A stretch of 6,597 nt of DNA from Planctomycetota bacterium (GCA_030616465.1 JAUWXH010000120.1:1-6597); one strand, 5' to 3'; positions 1 to 6,097 are shown, counted from the first letter of the stretch. The notes: generated by a model from the letters alone, not told the origin. Numbers and translations: made by a program.

Positions 1-20
1 CCCCCCGCGAGGCCCAGCAT

Positions 21-230
21 ATGGGTGCGTTAGCCTGCGGCTTCCTGCTGCTCATCTTCATGTTCTACCCGAATGCACTTTTGAATTCCGGCCGCAGCGC
101 GACGGACGAGTTCCGCGACGAATTCGCCCGCACCCCCGCAACGCCGACACAGCTCGACCTCGCCCAGAGCCGGCAAGCCGACACGGTAGAAGCGGAGCTC
201 ACCGCAGCGCCCCCACTCCACGTGCCGTAA
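21..230 (+). CDS. Small protein with one membrane segment, unknown function (possibly the end of a longer gene)
   Basis: I do not recognise this protein. From the ATG it is 69 residues. Residues 3-17 (ALACGFLLLIFMFYP) form a hydrophobic segment able to span the membrane, and the rest is a polar Ala/Pro/Asp/Glu-rich tail with no motif. Third codon positions are mostly G or C, as in the neighbouring real genes, which favours coding. GAGG at 9-12 lies 8 bases before the ATG and could serve as a ribosome binding site. However, the frame is also open back to the window edge (P-R-E-A-Q-H before the Met), so this may be the C-terminus of a longer protein. It ends about 115 bases before the fliD promoter element, so it is probably not part of that transcript. 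The function is not inferable from what is visible. Confidence 0.45.
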   Translation: MGALACGFLLLIFMFYPNALLNSGRSATDEFRDEFARTPATPTQLDLAQSRQADTVEAELTAAPPLHVP

Positions 231-268
231 AGCGTCCCAACACCCTGATCCCCGGAGACAAAGCGACA

Positions 269-276
269 CAACGTTG
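269..276. promoter_or_regulatory. Short palindrome upstream of the fliD promoter, possible activator site
   Basis: CAACGTTG is a perfect 8-base palindrome centred about 100 bases before the predicted fliD transcription start. Sigma-54 promoters need an enhancer-binding ATPase that usually binds 80-200 bases upstream, so the position would fit. A single 8-base palindrome is expected by chance every few hundred bases, and there is no second copy nearby, so this is only a weak suggestion. Confidence 0.12.
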
Positions 277-345
277 GCGTCTGGCCCGCGTGAATGGCAA
301 CCTTTATCAGACGCTCGACGGCAATGACACGCCCGCCCGACGTTG

Positions 346-360
346 TGGCATTGAGTTTGC
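346..360 (+). promoter_or_regulatory. Sigma-54 (RpoN)-type promoter for fliD-fliS
   Basis: TGGCATTGAGTTTGC matches the -24/-12 pattern TGGCAC-N5-TTGC. The invariant GG (347-348) and GC (359-360) are separated by exactly 10 bases, the -24 box is TGGCA, and the -12 box is TTTGC. The predicted transcription start is near 372, giving a leader of about 67 bases before the fliD GTG. Sigma-54 control of mid or late flagellar genes is established in Vibrio, Pseudomonas and Campylobacter; its use here is inferred from the match and the position. No convincing sigma-70 or sigma-28 element was seen in the same gap. Confidence 0.5.
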
Positions 361-426
361 CCGACTTCGTTCCGATACGAACCGAGGCCGGTGGTGCGCG
401 TGCGCGGCCGGTGCGAGAGTTCCTTC

Positions 427-433
427 GGGAGGA
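427..433 (+). promoter_or_regulatory. Ribosome binding site that sets the fliD start at GTG 439
   Basis: GGGAGGA ends 5 bases before the GTG at 439-441. The frame stays open upstream to a GTG at 391, but those 16 extra residues (Arg-rich, with one Cys) do not look like FliD. The residues right after GTG 439 begin the conserved FliD N-terminus, so this site decides the start. Confidence 0.85.
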
Positions 434-438
434 ACGTT

Positions 439-3400
439 GTGGGCACTATATTTTCCGGCGTGGGGCTGATATCCGGGATCGATATCCAGAGCCTGGTGAG
501 CCAGCTCATGGCGCTCGAGGCCCGTCCGCGGGACAACCTGCTGGCGCGGATCAGCAAGATCAACGCGCAAAGAACGGCTTACCTGGACCTTTCTGCGCGG
601 ATCTCGGCGATGCTCTTGCGGGCCACGACGCTGAGCACACGGAGTTTTTTCCGAAGCAGCAGCGTCACCTCGTCCAACCCGGACGTGCTCAGCGTGACCG
701 CCGGCGACGGGGCCGTCCCCGGTTCCTATAACTTCATCGTGCGCGCGCTGGCGACCACGCATCAGGTTGTCAGCGGCGGTTTTGCCGCCCGCGACGCCGC
801 CCTCTCGTCCGGCACCCTCATGATCGAGTCCGCCCGGGGCCGTGTGAACACCGAAACCAGGCTCGAGGAGCTCAACGGCTATGCCGGCGTGCGACGCGGG
901 TCGTTCCGGATCACCGACGGCGACGGCAACCACGCCGACATCAACATAAGCGATGCCCTGACGCTCGATGACGTGATCGAGAGGATCAACGAGGCCGACA
1001 CGAACATCGAGGCCGGCTTACGCGACGATGCGATCGTCCTCACCGAAACCACCGGCGGGGACAAGACCATCCGGGTCGAGGAGCTGGACGGCGGGCACGC
1101 GGCCGAGGATTTGGGGTTCGGCCCGGGGCATAGCTACGGCACCGGCGAGCTGGCCGGCAGCGAGCTGATCTACCTGGCCGACACCACCTTGCTTTCCGCC
1201 CTCAACGACGGCAACGGCCTGCGCCGCGCCGAGGCCGGTGGGGACTTCACCATCAGCGAAGCCGGCAACCCCGACGGCTTCAGCTTCACGGTGAACCTGA
1301 GCGACATCATCACGCACGACACGCGGCTGGAACGGCTGAACCACGGCAGCGGCGTCGAGCTCGGCCGCATCCGCATCACCACGCCCGACAACGCCAGCTT
1401 CGAGATCGACCTGAGCGCGGCCCAGACCATCGGCGACATCAAGAACACGATCGAGGCGGTTGCCGAGGGCGTCACCGTCACGCTCACCGGCAGCCGGCTG
1501 ATTGTCTCGACCGAGATCGAGGGCGAAGCCGAACTGGAGATCGAGGATATCACCGGCAGCGCCGCGCGCGATTTGGGCATTGCCGGCAGCTCGACGGCCG
1601 GCAAGATCGACGGCCGCGACATCCTCCACGCCGACACGCTCGCCGACGTAATTAGCGCGATCAACTATGCCAGCGGCAACGACGGCCAGGTTTCTGCCAC
1701 GATCAACGGAACGCGTCTGGTTCTGAACGGTACGGCGGACTTCGACCTGACTGTCGTCAACGATTCCAAGGCACTTTTCGACTTGGGGTTTGAGGAGGGC
1801 AGCTACTCCGCCGCCGAGCCCGCGGCCGGCCGCCGAATCATCGGCGGGCTGAACACCGTCCTGCTCCACACGCTGAACGGTGGCCGGGGCTTCGAGCCCG
1901 GAGCGATCCTCATCGAGGCCGGCAACGACTCGGTAACCATCGATTTGACTCAGGCCGAAACGTTGCACGAGGTGGTGAACGCGATCAACGCGGTCGCGGC
2001 AGACCTGGGCGTCGAGGCCGGTTACGACGCCACCTGCACGCGCCTGCTGATCAGCAGCACCTACGGCGCGACCGAGGTCACGATCAGCGACGTCGGAGAC
2101 GGCAGCTTCGCCGCCTCGATCGGCATCGCTCAAACCGGCACCCGCATCCGCAGCGACAACCTCCAACGCCAATACATCTCGGAAACGACGCGGCTGGAGG
2201 ACTTGAACGCCGGGCGCGGCGTGTCGCTCGGCAAAATGAAAATCACCAACTCGTCCGGTCAGTTCGCCTTCGTGGACCTGAACATCGGGACCGTCGAGAC
2301 CCTCCAGGACGTGATCGACGCGATCAACGCGGCAGGCATCGGCGTCGAGGCCGCCATTAACGACACCGGCGACGGCCTGCTGATCACCGACACGGCCGGC
2401 GGCGAGCTGGCCCTCAAGATCGAGGACGACAGCGGCACCGCCGCGCGCGATCTGAACATCCTCGGCGAGTCCGACGAAGGCCGCATCGACGGCTCCTACG
2501 AGCTGAACCTCGACGTTTCCGGCAGCGACACGCTCGAAGACCTCGTCAGCATGATTAACGAGCAAAGCCCGCTCGCCACCGCCAGCATCATGAACGACGG
2601 GAGCGGGGTGAACCCCTACCGCCTCACCATTACGGCCAACGCGATGGGGCTGGCCGGCGAACTGATCGTGGACGGCAGCGACCTCGGCATCGACTTCAGC
2701 ACGCTCACCCGGGCTCAGGATGCCGTCGTGACGATCGGCAACGACCCCGAAAGCGGCCTGCTGGTGACCAGCTCCAGCAACACGCTGGCAAACCTGCTCC
2801 CGGGGCTGACGATCAACCTGACCGGCGTCAGCGACCAGCCGGTGACCGTGACGGTCTCCCGCGACACCGAGAGCATCGTCGCCGCGCTGGAAGGATTGGT
2901 GAGCAACTTCAACGACGCGATCGGCCGGCTCGACGAACTGGGCGGCTACGACCCGGAAACCGAAAAGCGCGGCTTGCTCCAGGGTGAGGGCATGCTGCTG
3001 ATGATCGAGAGCCGCCTCTTCCGGCTGGTGACCGGGACCGTGCCGGGCGCGACCGGCGCCATCCAACGCCTCTCGCAGCTCGGCATCAAGCTCAGCGGGG
3101 GGAAACTGACTTTCGACGAAGAAAAGTTCCGCGAGATGCTGGAGGCCGACCCCGAAGCGGTGACCCAGTTCTTCACCGAAACGGAGAACGGGGTGGCCAA
3201 CTACATGAAGGAGCAGCTCGAGGCGATCACCGGCACCGACGGGCTGATCGAGCGGCGCGAAGGGGCCCTGGAAAACCAGACGGAGCTCCTGAGCGACCGC
3301 ATCGATCAGCTAAACGACCTCCTGGCCCGCAAGCAGCAACGGCTCCTGCGCCAGTTTCAGGCCATGGAACAGGCCCTGGCCGCGCTCCAGAGCCAACAGG

Positions 3401-3450
3401 CCTCGCTCGCCAGCCTCTTTGCGCTGACGCAGCAGTACGGAACGGTGTAG
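439..3450 (+). CDS. fliD: Flagellar filament cap protein FliD (hook-associated protein 2), enlarged by internal repeats
   Basis: FliD caps the growing flagellar filament and folds exported flagellin subunits into place. From GTG 439 the protein is 1003 residues, roughly twice the common 450-700. The N-terminal domain (about 1-110) starts with the hallmark GTIFSGVGLISGIDIQSLV pattern, a heptad-like helix, and the PGSYNFIVRALATTHQV stretch. Residues about 140-755 hold at least five flagellin-IN-like units, each starting T-x-L-x-x-LN near residues 140, 250, 295, 473 and 584, plus two related units starting IDG at 390 and 683. The C-terminal FliD domain runs from about 761, with LLPGLTINLTG at 786-796, a helical FNDAI region, and an end helix (937-1000) of coiled-coil character. 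There is no signal peptide, as expected for type III export. One cysteine (C533) is present. The family assignment is secure; the repeat boundaries are my reading. Confidence 0.95.
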   Translation: MGTIFSGVGLISGIDIQSLVSQLMALEARPRDNLLARISKINAQRTAYLDLSARISAMLLRATTLSTRSFFRSSSVTSSNPDVLSVTAGDGAVPGSYNFIVRALATTHQVVSGGFAARDAALSSGTLMIESARGRVNTETRLEELNGYAGVRRGSFRITDGDGNHADINISDALTLDDVIERINEADTNIEAGLRDDAIVLTETTGGDKTIRVEELDGGHAAEDLGFGPGHSYGTGELAGSELIYLADTTLLSALNDGNGLRRAEAGGDFTISEAGNPDGFSFTVNLSDIITHDTRLERLNHGSGVELGRIRITTPDNASFEIDLSAAQTIGDIKNTIEAVAEGVTVTLTGSRLIVSTEIEGEAELEIEDITGSAARDLGIAGSSTAGKIDGRDILHADTLADVISAINYASGNDGQVSATINGTRLVLNGTADFDLTVVNDSKALFDLGFEEGSYSAAEPAAGRRIIGGLNTVLLHTLNGGRGFEPGAILIEAGNDSVTIDLTQAETLHEVVNAINAVAADLGVEAGYDATCTRLLISSTYGATEVTISDVGDGSFAASIGIAQTGTRIRSDNLQRQYISETTRLEDLNAGRGVSLGKMKITNSSGQFAFVDLNIGTVETLQDVIDAINAAGIGVEAAINDTGDGLLITDTAGGELALKIEDDSGTAARDLNILGESDEGRIDGSYELNLDVSGSDTLEDLVSMINEQSPLATASIMNDGSGVNPYRLTITANAMGLAGELIVDGSDLGIDFSTLTRAQDAVVTIGNDPESGLLVTSSSNTLANLLPGLTINLTGVSDQPVTVTVSRDTESIVAALEGLVSNFNDAIGRLDELGGYDPETEKRGLLQGEGMLLMIESRLFRLVTGTVPGATGAIQRLSQLGIKLSGGKLTFDEEKFREMLEADPEAVTQFFTETENGVANYMKEQLEAITGTDGLIERREGALENQTELLSDRIDQLNDLLARKQQRLLRQFQAMEQALAALQSQQASLASLFALTQQYGTV
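856..2700 (+). repeat. Tandem divergent flagellin-IN-like modules within fliD
   Basis: Coding repeats within fliD. Full-length units begin at 856, 1321, 1855 and 2188; each is about 90 codons and starts with T-x-L-x-x-LN-x-G-x-G. They run through an [AV]ET[LI]xD[VI]I-x-x-IN-like helix and end in a short D-L/I-G/N-I motif. A shortened unit of about 45 codons begins at 1186. Related half-units starting IDG at 1606 and 2485 follow the units at 1321 and 2188, 285 and 297 bases after the start of their partners. This suggests that a composite block of about 480-510 bases was duplicated. The copies are diverged at DNA level, so the duplication is old. Confidence 0.75.
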
Positions 3451-3533
3451 AGCTAGTCGTCCGGGGCGAGTGCGGGGGTCGGAGCGGCGGCCGAACCCAA
3501 AGCGCTGCCGAGAGATGAACCGAGAGACTGGGC

Positions 3534-3998
3534 ATGACCAATCCGGCGAAGGCATCACAACAGTACCTCAAGAACGCCGTCATGACGGCCGGCCCGGAAC
3601 AGCTTCACCTGATGCTGCTGGAGGGAGCCATCCGCTTCGGCACGCGCGGGAAGGAGGCCGTCGAGCAGAAGGACATCGAGGCCGCCTTCAATGCCCTTGA
3701 ACGTGCGCAGCGGATCGTCCTGGAGCTCAGCAACGGGCTGCGCCGCGAGATCAACCCCGAGCTCGTGGACCAGATGTCGGCCCTGTATGCCTTCGTCTAC
3801 CGGCGGTTGCTGGACGGCAGCGTGCAACGCGATGTGTCGGCGGTGGAGGATGCCCTCAGAATCCTGCGCCACCAGCGTGAGACGTGGGTTATGCTGATCG
3901 AGAAGCTGGCCCAGGACACCCCCGCAACAACGAGCCCGGAACCGGCCGCAGATACCCGCGCCGACCGGGGAGAATCGGCCCTCAGTCTCGAGGGCTGA
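3534..3998 (+). CDS. fliS: Flagellin export chaperone FliS
   Basis: FliS binds the C-terminal part of newly made flagellin in the cytoplasm. It stops premature polymerisation and hands the subunit to the FlhA export gate. At 154 residues the protein is slightly longer than the usual 125-140. Residues 7-35 show the family signature: ASQQYLKNAV, then TAGPEQLHLMLLEGAIRF. Helices follow with the NALERAQRIVLELSNGL region, the ALYAFVYRRLLDGSV motif (around 81-95), and a RHQRETWVMLIEKL helix. The last 25 or so residues are a Pro/Thr/Asp-rich, probably disordered tail. The gene starts 83 bases after fliD in the same direction with no visible terminator between them, so co-transcription from the fliD promoter is likely. 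The Shine-Dalgarno is weak (GAGA about 7 bases before the ATG), but the start fits the family N-terminus. Confidence 0.93.
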   Translation: MTNPAKASQQYLKNAVMTAGPEQLHLMLLEGAIRFGTRGKEAVEQKDIEAAFNALERAQRIVLELSNGLRREINPELVDQMSALYAFVYRRLLDGSVQRDVSAVEDALRILRHQRETWVMLIEKLAQDTPATTSPEPAADTRADRGESALSLEG

Positions 3999-4112
3999 CG
4001 CTCGCCACATCGCCCCGAGCAGCGCTCACCCCGGTGGCACGTCTTGACCGTGGCCTGGCCGGACGCCCGCGCGTGGGGCGGTCATTCCGCGTGATTCCGG
4101 CGGCCCGGACGG

Positions 4113-4141
4113 TCGACAGCGGCCGCCGGCTCGCATACATT
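4113..4141 (+). promoter_or_regulatory. Sigma-70-type promoter for the oxidoreductase gene
   Basis: TCGACA (4113-4118; 5 of 6 to TTGACA) and TACATT (4136-4141; 4 of 6 to TATAAT) are separated by the optimal 17 bases. The start would be near 4148, leaving a leader of about 38 bases before the ATG at 4187. This supports the oxidoreductase being a separate transcription unit from fliD-fliS. The prediction is based on sequence match only. Confidence 0.4.
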
Positions 4142-4175
4142 CCCACGCTGGAATCGGCGCGGTCATGGCCGGCAC

Positions 4176-4181
4176 AAGGAG
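4176..4181 (+). promoter_or_regulatory. Ribosome binding site that sets the oxidoreductase start at ATG 4187
   Basis: AAGGAG ends 5 bases before ATG 4187. The frame remains open far upstream (to 3884, inside fliS), but the Rossmann-fold start of the protein lies directly after this ATG and the upstream translation is Arg/Pro/Ala-rich without homology features. The short start is therefore the right one. Confidence 0.85.
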
Positions 4182-4186
4182 TGTCC

Positions 4187-5368
4187 ATGTCGCAGGTCTG
4201 CAACATCGCGTTACTCGGCCAGAAGTTCATGGGGCGGGCGCACAGCAACGCGTACCTCAAGGCGGGCCGGTTCTTCAACCTGCCTTGCGCGCCCGTCATG
4301 CACACCATCGTCGGTCGCGACCTGATTGCCCTGGCACCGTTCGCCGACCGCTGGGGCTGGCACAGGTACACCACGTCCTGGAAGGAGGTCCTCAAGGACA
4401 CGGCCACCGAGCTGGTGGACATCTGCACCCCCAACGCCATGCACGCCGAGCAGGCCCTGGCGGCGTTGGCGGCCGGCAAACACGTGGCCTGTGAGAAGCC
4501 CCTGGCCAGCACGCTGAAGGACGCCCGGGCGATGAAGAACGCCGCCGCCCGCTCACGCAAATGCAAGACGTTCGTCTGGTACAACTACCGGCGTTGCCCG
4601 GCGGTCGCGCTGGCGTACCAGTTGGTGCAGGAGGGTCGGCTGGGGCGTGTTTACCACATTCGGGCCGCCTATCTGCAAAGCTGGGGCGGGCCGGAGACGC
4701 CGTTGCTCTGGCGGTTCCAGAAGAAGTACGCCGGCTCGGGCGCGCACGGCGACTTGAACTCACACATCATCGACATGGCCCGCTTCATCACCGGGCAGGA
4801 GATCGTCGAGGTCAGCGGGGCGATCAGCGAAACGTTCATTACCGAGCGAGCCCTCCCGGACACGGGTACGCGCGGCCCGGCGGTCAGCCGACGCAAGAAG
4901 CGGACCGGCAAGAGCGACGTGGACGATTGCACGTTGTTTCTGGCCCGTTTCGGCGGTGGGACCGTCGCCAGCTTCGAGGCCAGCCGCCTGGCGACCGGAC
5001 ACCAGGTCAGCAACACGATCGAGATCAACGGCGAGCACGGCGCGCTGCGCTTCGACCTGGAGGACATGAATATCCTCTGGTACTACGACAACCGCGAGGA
5101 GGCCCGCACGGCCGGCTGGCGCCGCATCCTCTGCACCTCCGCCGGTAACCACCCCTACGCCGGTGCCTGGTGGCCCGACGGGCACCTCATCGGCTACGAG
5201 CACACCTTCGTGCATGTGGTCGTGGACATGATGGCCGTTCTGGCCGGCCAGGAGCCGACGCTGCCGCTGCCCGACTTCGCCAACGCCTACGAAACCCAAC
5301 GCGTCCTCGAAGCGGCCACCCTGGCCGCCAAGCACCGCGCCGCCGTCCGGCTGAGCGAGGTCAAGTAG
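4187..5368 (+). CDS. Gfo/Idh/MocA-family NAD(P)-dependent oxidoreductase
   Basis: This is a cytoplasmic dehydrogenase-fold enzyme of 393 residues, at the usual family length. The family oxidises or reduces sugars, inositols and related polyols with NAD(P); the substrate here cannot be read from the sequence. Residues 5-17 (CNIALLGQKFMGR) form the nucleotide-binding beta-alpha turn, with G-x-x-x-M-G in place of the classic GxGxxG. The catalytic EKP motif is E103-K104-P105, preceded by the AAGKHVACEKPLA strand. NYRRCP is at 133-138. The second active-site motif is D189-L-N-S-H193-x-x-D196, which fits the family Asp/His pair. The C-terminal domain carries HPYAGAWWPDGH (322-333) and YEHTF around H339. 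No Tat signal is visible, unlike many planctomycete members. It lies after fliS but has its own promoter and start signals, so a motility role is not implied. The family is certain; the specific reaction is unknown. Confidence 0.93.
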   Translation: MSQVCNIALLGQKFMGRAHSNAYLKAGRFFNLPCAPVMHTIVGRDLIALAPFADRWGWHRYTTSWKEVLKDTATELVDICTPNAMHAEQALAALAAGKHVACEKPLASTLKDARAMKNAAARSRKCKTFVWYNYRRCPAVALAYQLVQEGRLGRVYHIRAAYLQSWGGPETPLLWRFQKKYAGSGAHGDLNSHIIDMARFITGQEIVEVSGAISETFITERALPDTGTRGPAVSRRKKRTGKSDVDDCTLFLARFGGGTVASFEASRLATGHQVSNTIEINGEHGALRFDLEDMNILWYYDNREEARTAGWRRILCTSAGNHPYAGAWWPDGHLIGYEHTFVHVVVDMMAVLAGQEPTLPLPDFANAYETQRVLEAATLAAKHRAAVRLSEVK

Positions 5369-5449
5369 CCGGCGGCGCAGCGCGTCCCCGTCTGAGCGAT
5401 GAGGCCGCGGCCCCGGGTGCCGCTGAGGGGTGCTGACAGAAAAAGCGAT

Positions 5450-5463
5450 CGGGGCCTGCCCCG
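5450..5463. terminator. Small GC hairpin after the oxidoreductase gene, weak terminator candidate
   Basis: CGGGG (5450-5454), a CCTG loop and CCCCG (5459-5463) form a 5-bp all-GC hairpin about 80 bases after the oxidoreductase stop. On the + strand no T run follows. On the - strand five Ts (complement of 5440-5444) lie 5 bases beyond the stem, so it would look more like a terminator for a leftward transcript. No leftward gene is evident. Confidence 0.25.
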
Positions 5464-5541
5464 TGAGAGTCCGCGCGACGATCCAATGTAACGCCCTTGT
5501 TCTCAACTGGTTACAGTACGCGCGCCCAGGCGCCTCACGGG
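5460..5541. other. Nested complementary segments, possible rod-like structured RNA
   Basis: Four stems nest inside one another: CCCGTGAG (5460-5467) with CTCACGGG (5534-5541); CGCGCG (5472-5477) with CGCGCG (5519-5524); TGTAAC (5487-5492) with GTTACA (5510-5515); and TTG (5497-5499) with CAA (5504-5506). The internal loops are asymmetric (4 by 9 and 9 by 3). The outermost stem shares bases 5460-5463 with the hairpin at 5450-5463, so the two folds exclude each other. Individually these matches could arise by chance in GC-rich DNA; their nesting is what stands out. Confidence 0.25.
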
Positions 5542-5574
5542 CATGTGGCCGTGGCTGAGGGCGGTATGCGGCGC

Positions 5575-5603
5575 TTGCCACAAGTACCTATTTACCCTAA
5601 CAG
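5575..5603 (+). promoter_or_regulatory. Candidate sigma-70 promoter P1 for the LuxR-type gene
   Basis: TTGCCA (5575-5580, 5 of 6) and TAACAG (5598-5603, 3 of 6) are 17 bases apart in the most A/T-rich part of the gap. The start would be near 5610, giving a leader of about 140 bases. It is an alternative or addition to the element at 5617-5645. Confidence 0.25.
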
Positions 5604-5616
5604 GCGAAAACCAGGG

Positions 5617-5645
5617 TTGACGCTCGCTCCACTCTCACCTAGCCT
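5617..5645 (+). promoter_or_regulatory. Candidate sigma-70 promoter P2 for the LuxR-type gene
   Basis: TTGACG (5617-5622, 5 of 6) and TAGCCT (5640-5645, keeping the key T1, A2 and T6 of the -10 box) are spaced by 17 bases. The start would be near 5652, just before the inverted repeat at 5659-5690, so that repeat would sit in the 5' leader or act as a downstream operator. Confidence 0.35.
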
Positions 5646-5658
5646 ACCAATCGCAGGC

Positions 5659-5690
5659 AGCGACCTGTGACGCAGATGCCGAAGGTCGCT
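5659..5690. promoter_or_regulatory. 8-bp inverted repeat in the LuxR-type gene leader
   Basis: AGCGACCT (5659-5666) and AGGTCGCT (5683-5690) are perfect complements around a 16-base spacer. The repeat falls just after the predicted P2 start and about 60 bases before the start codon. It could fold in the mRNA or be a two-half-site operator for a dimeric regulator. Which of these applies cannot be told from the sequence. Confidence 0.35.
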
Positions 5691-5697
5691 AGTTGCA

Positions 5698-5710
5698 CAC
5701 GGGGCCCGTG
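5698..5710. promoter_or_regulatory. 13-base near-perfect palindrome in the LuxR-type gene leader
   Basis: CACGGG and CCCGTG flank a single central G. The short dyad lies 42 bases before the start codon and 7 bases after the previous inverted repeat. Its compact form fits a DNA-binding dimer better than an RNA hairpin, since the loop would be tight. Confidence 0.25.
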
Positions 5711-5740
5711 GGGCTCATATCGGGCGCGTGCATCGAGGCC

Positions 5741-5747
5741 GGAGGAG
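5741..5747 (+). promoter_or_regulatory. Strong ribosome binding site that sets the LuxR-type start at ATG 5753
   Basis: GGAGGAG ends 5 bases before ATG 5753. The frame is open upstream to a TTG at 5693, but that extension crosses the palindrome and has no ribosome binding site of similar quality, so ATG 5753 is preferred. Confidence 0.85.
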
Positions 5748-5752
5748 AGAGC

Positions 5753-6097
5753 ATGCCGTCTACCGGCAGTCTGGACGGCGTATCGGAGGGAAGGAGCGAC
5801 ACTCCCGTCGCGAGTGCGGGTGCGCCCGGTCTCGACGACTGGCGCGGTCTGCCCTCCAGCATCGACTGGCAATGTGTCCGCGGAGAGTTGGGTCTCTCGC
5901 TGCGCGAACTCGAGGTCGTGCAGCACATCTTCGACGGCAAAAAGCTCTCGACCATTGCCGACGACATGCAATTGGCCCTGGGAACGGTCAAAACGTACTG
6001 CCAGCGCATCCACCGCAAGCTCGGCGTAGCCGATCAGCGTGAGCTCACGCTGGCCGTGCTCAACGCCCATCTCAGCCTTGCGAACATCTCCGGATAG
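5753..6097 (+). CDS. Small LuxR/GerE-type helix-turn-helix transcription regulator
   Basis: This is a 114-residue DNA-binding protein consisting of a Ser/Gly/Asp-rich, probably flexible first 40 residues and one C-terminal LuxR-type HTH (about 47-104). Family marks are LSLRELEVV (48-56; the family's R-E-x-E-V pattern), the I-A of the first HTH helix (68-69), the recognition-helix G-T-V-K-T-Y (77-82) and R-I-H-R-K-L-G-V (85-92). No receiver, autoinducer-binding, PAS or ATPase domain is present, so it resembles GerE-like single-domain regulators. Either it responds to no direct signal or a partner supplies the input. The target is unknown. Inverted repeats in its own leader make self-regulation possible. 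The neighbouring oxidoreductase and whatever lies to the right are the nearest candidate targets. Confidence 0.85.
   Translation: MPSTGSLDGVSEGRSDTPVASAGAPGLDDWRGLPSSIDWQCVRGELGLSLRELEVVQHIFDGKKLSTIADDMQLALGTVKTYCQRIHRKLGVADQRELTLAVLNAHLSLANISG

Larger units (their letters stand above)
5369..5752. other. 384-base intergenic region rich in inverted repeats
   Basis: No credible gene lies here. A long minus-strand open frame covers part of it but is a continuation of the shadow of the oxidoreductase gene. The region contains GC hairpins near 5450-5463, nested complementary segments across 5460-5541, two candidate promoters (5575-5603 and 5617-5645), and two inverted repeats (5659-5690 and 5698-5710) before the regulator start. 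Base composition dips towards A/T around 5580-5612, as expected for a promoter zone. Confidence 0.7.

Noticed and set aside
307..933. Minus-strand open frame over the fliD promoter and 5' end
   Set aside because: It overlaps a confident gene and its regulatory signals and encodes Gly/Ala/Arg-rich sequence with no family features.
1018..3066. A 682-codon open frame on the minus strand across fliD
   Set aside because: It mirrors the fliD codon bias: strong G/C at third positions suppresses stops on the opposite strand. The translation is low-complexity Val/Asp/Ala/Gly-rich with no recognisable domain, while the + strand frame is unmistakable FliD.
4035..4049. TGGCACGTCTTGACC as a second sigma-54 promoter or a sigma-70 -35 box
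   Set aside because: The -24 box is good, but the required GC ten bases after GG is CC and the TTG is two bases out of register. As a -35 box, TTGACC has no -10 sequence 16-18 bases downstream.
4064..4080. CGCCC/GGGCG hairpin after fliS as a terminator
   Set aside because: The stem is only five base pairs with a 7-base loop and no T run; such matches are common in DNA this GC-rich.
3884..4186. N-terminal extension of the oxidoreductase frame into fliS
   Set aside because: ATG 4187 has an ideal ribosome binding site and directly precedes the Rossmann fold; the extension would overlap fliS by over 100 bases and has no domain.
5403..5412. GGCCGCGGCC palindrome as a terminator for the oxidoreductase gene
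   Set aside because: A perfect 10-base palindrome cannot fold with a usable loop and no T run follows; it is expected by chance in GC-rich sequence.
4760..5581. A 273-codon minus-strand open frame over the oxidoreductase gene and its downstream gap
   Set aside because: Most of it is the shadow of the oxidoreductase; its first part covers the gap but is Arg/Ala/Pro-rich without a ribosome binding site or motif.
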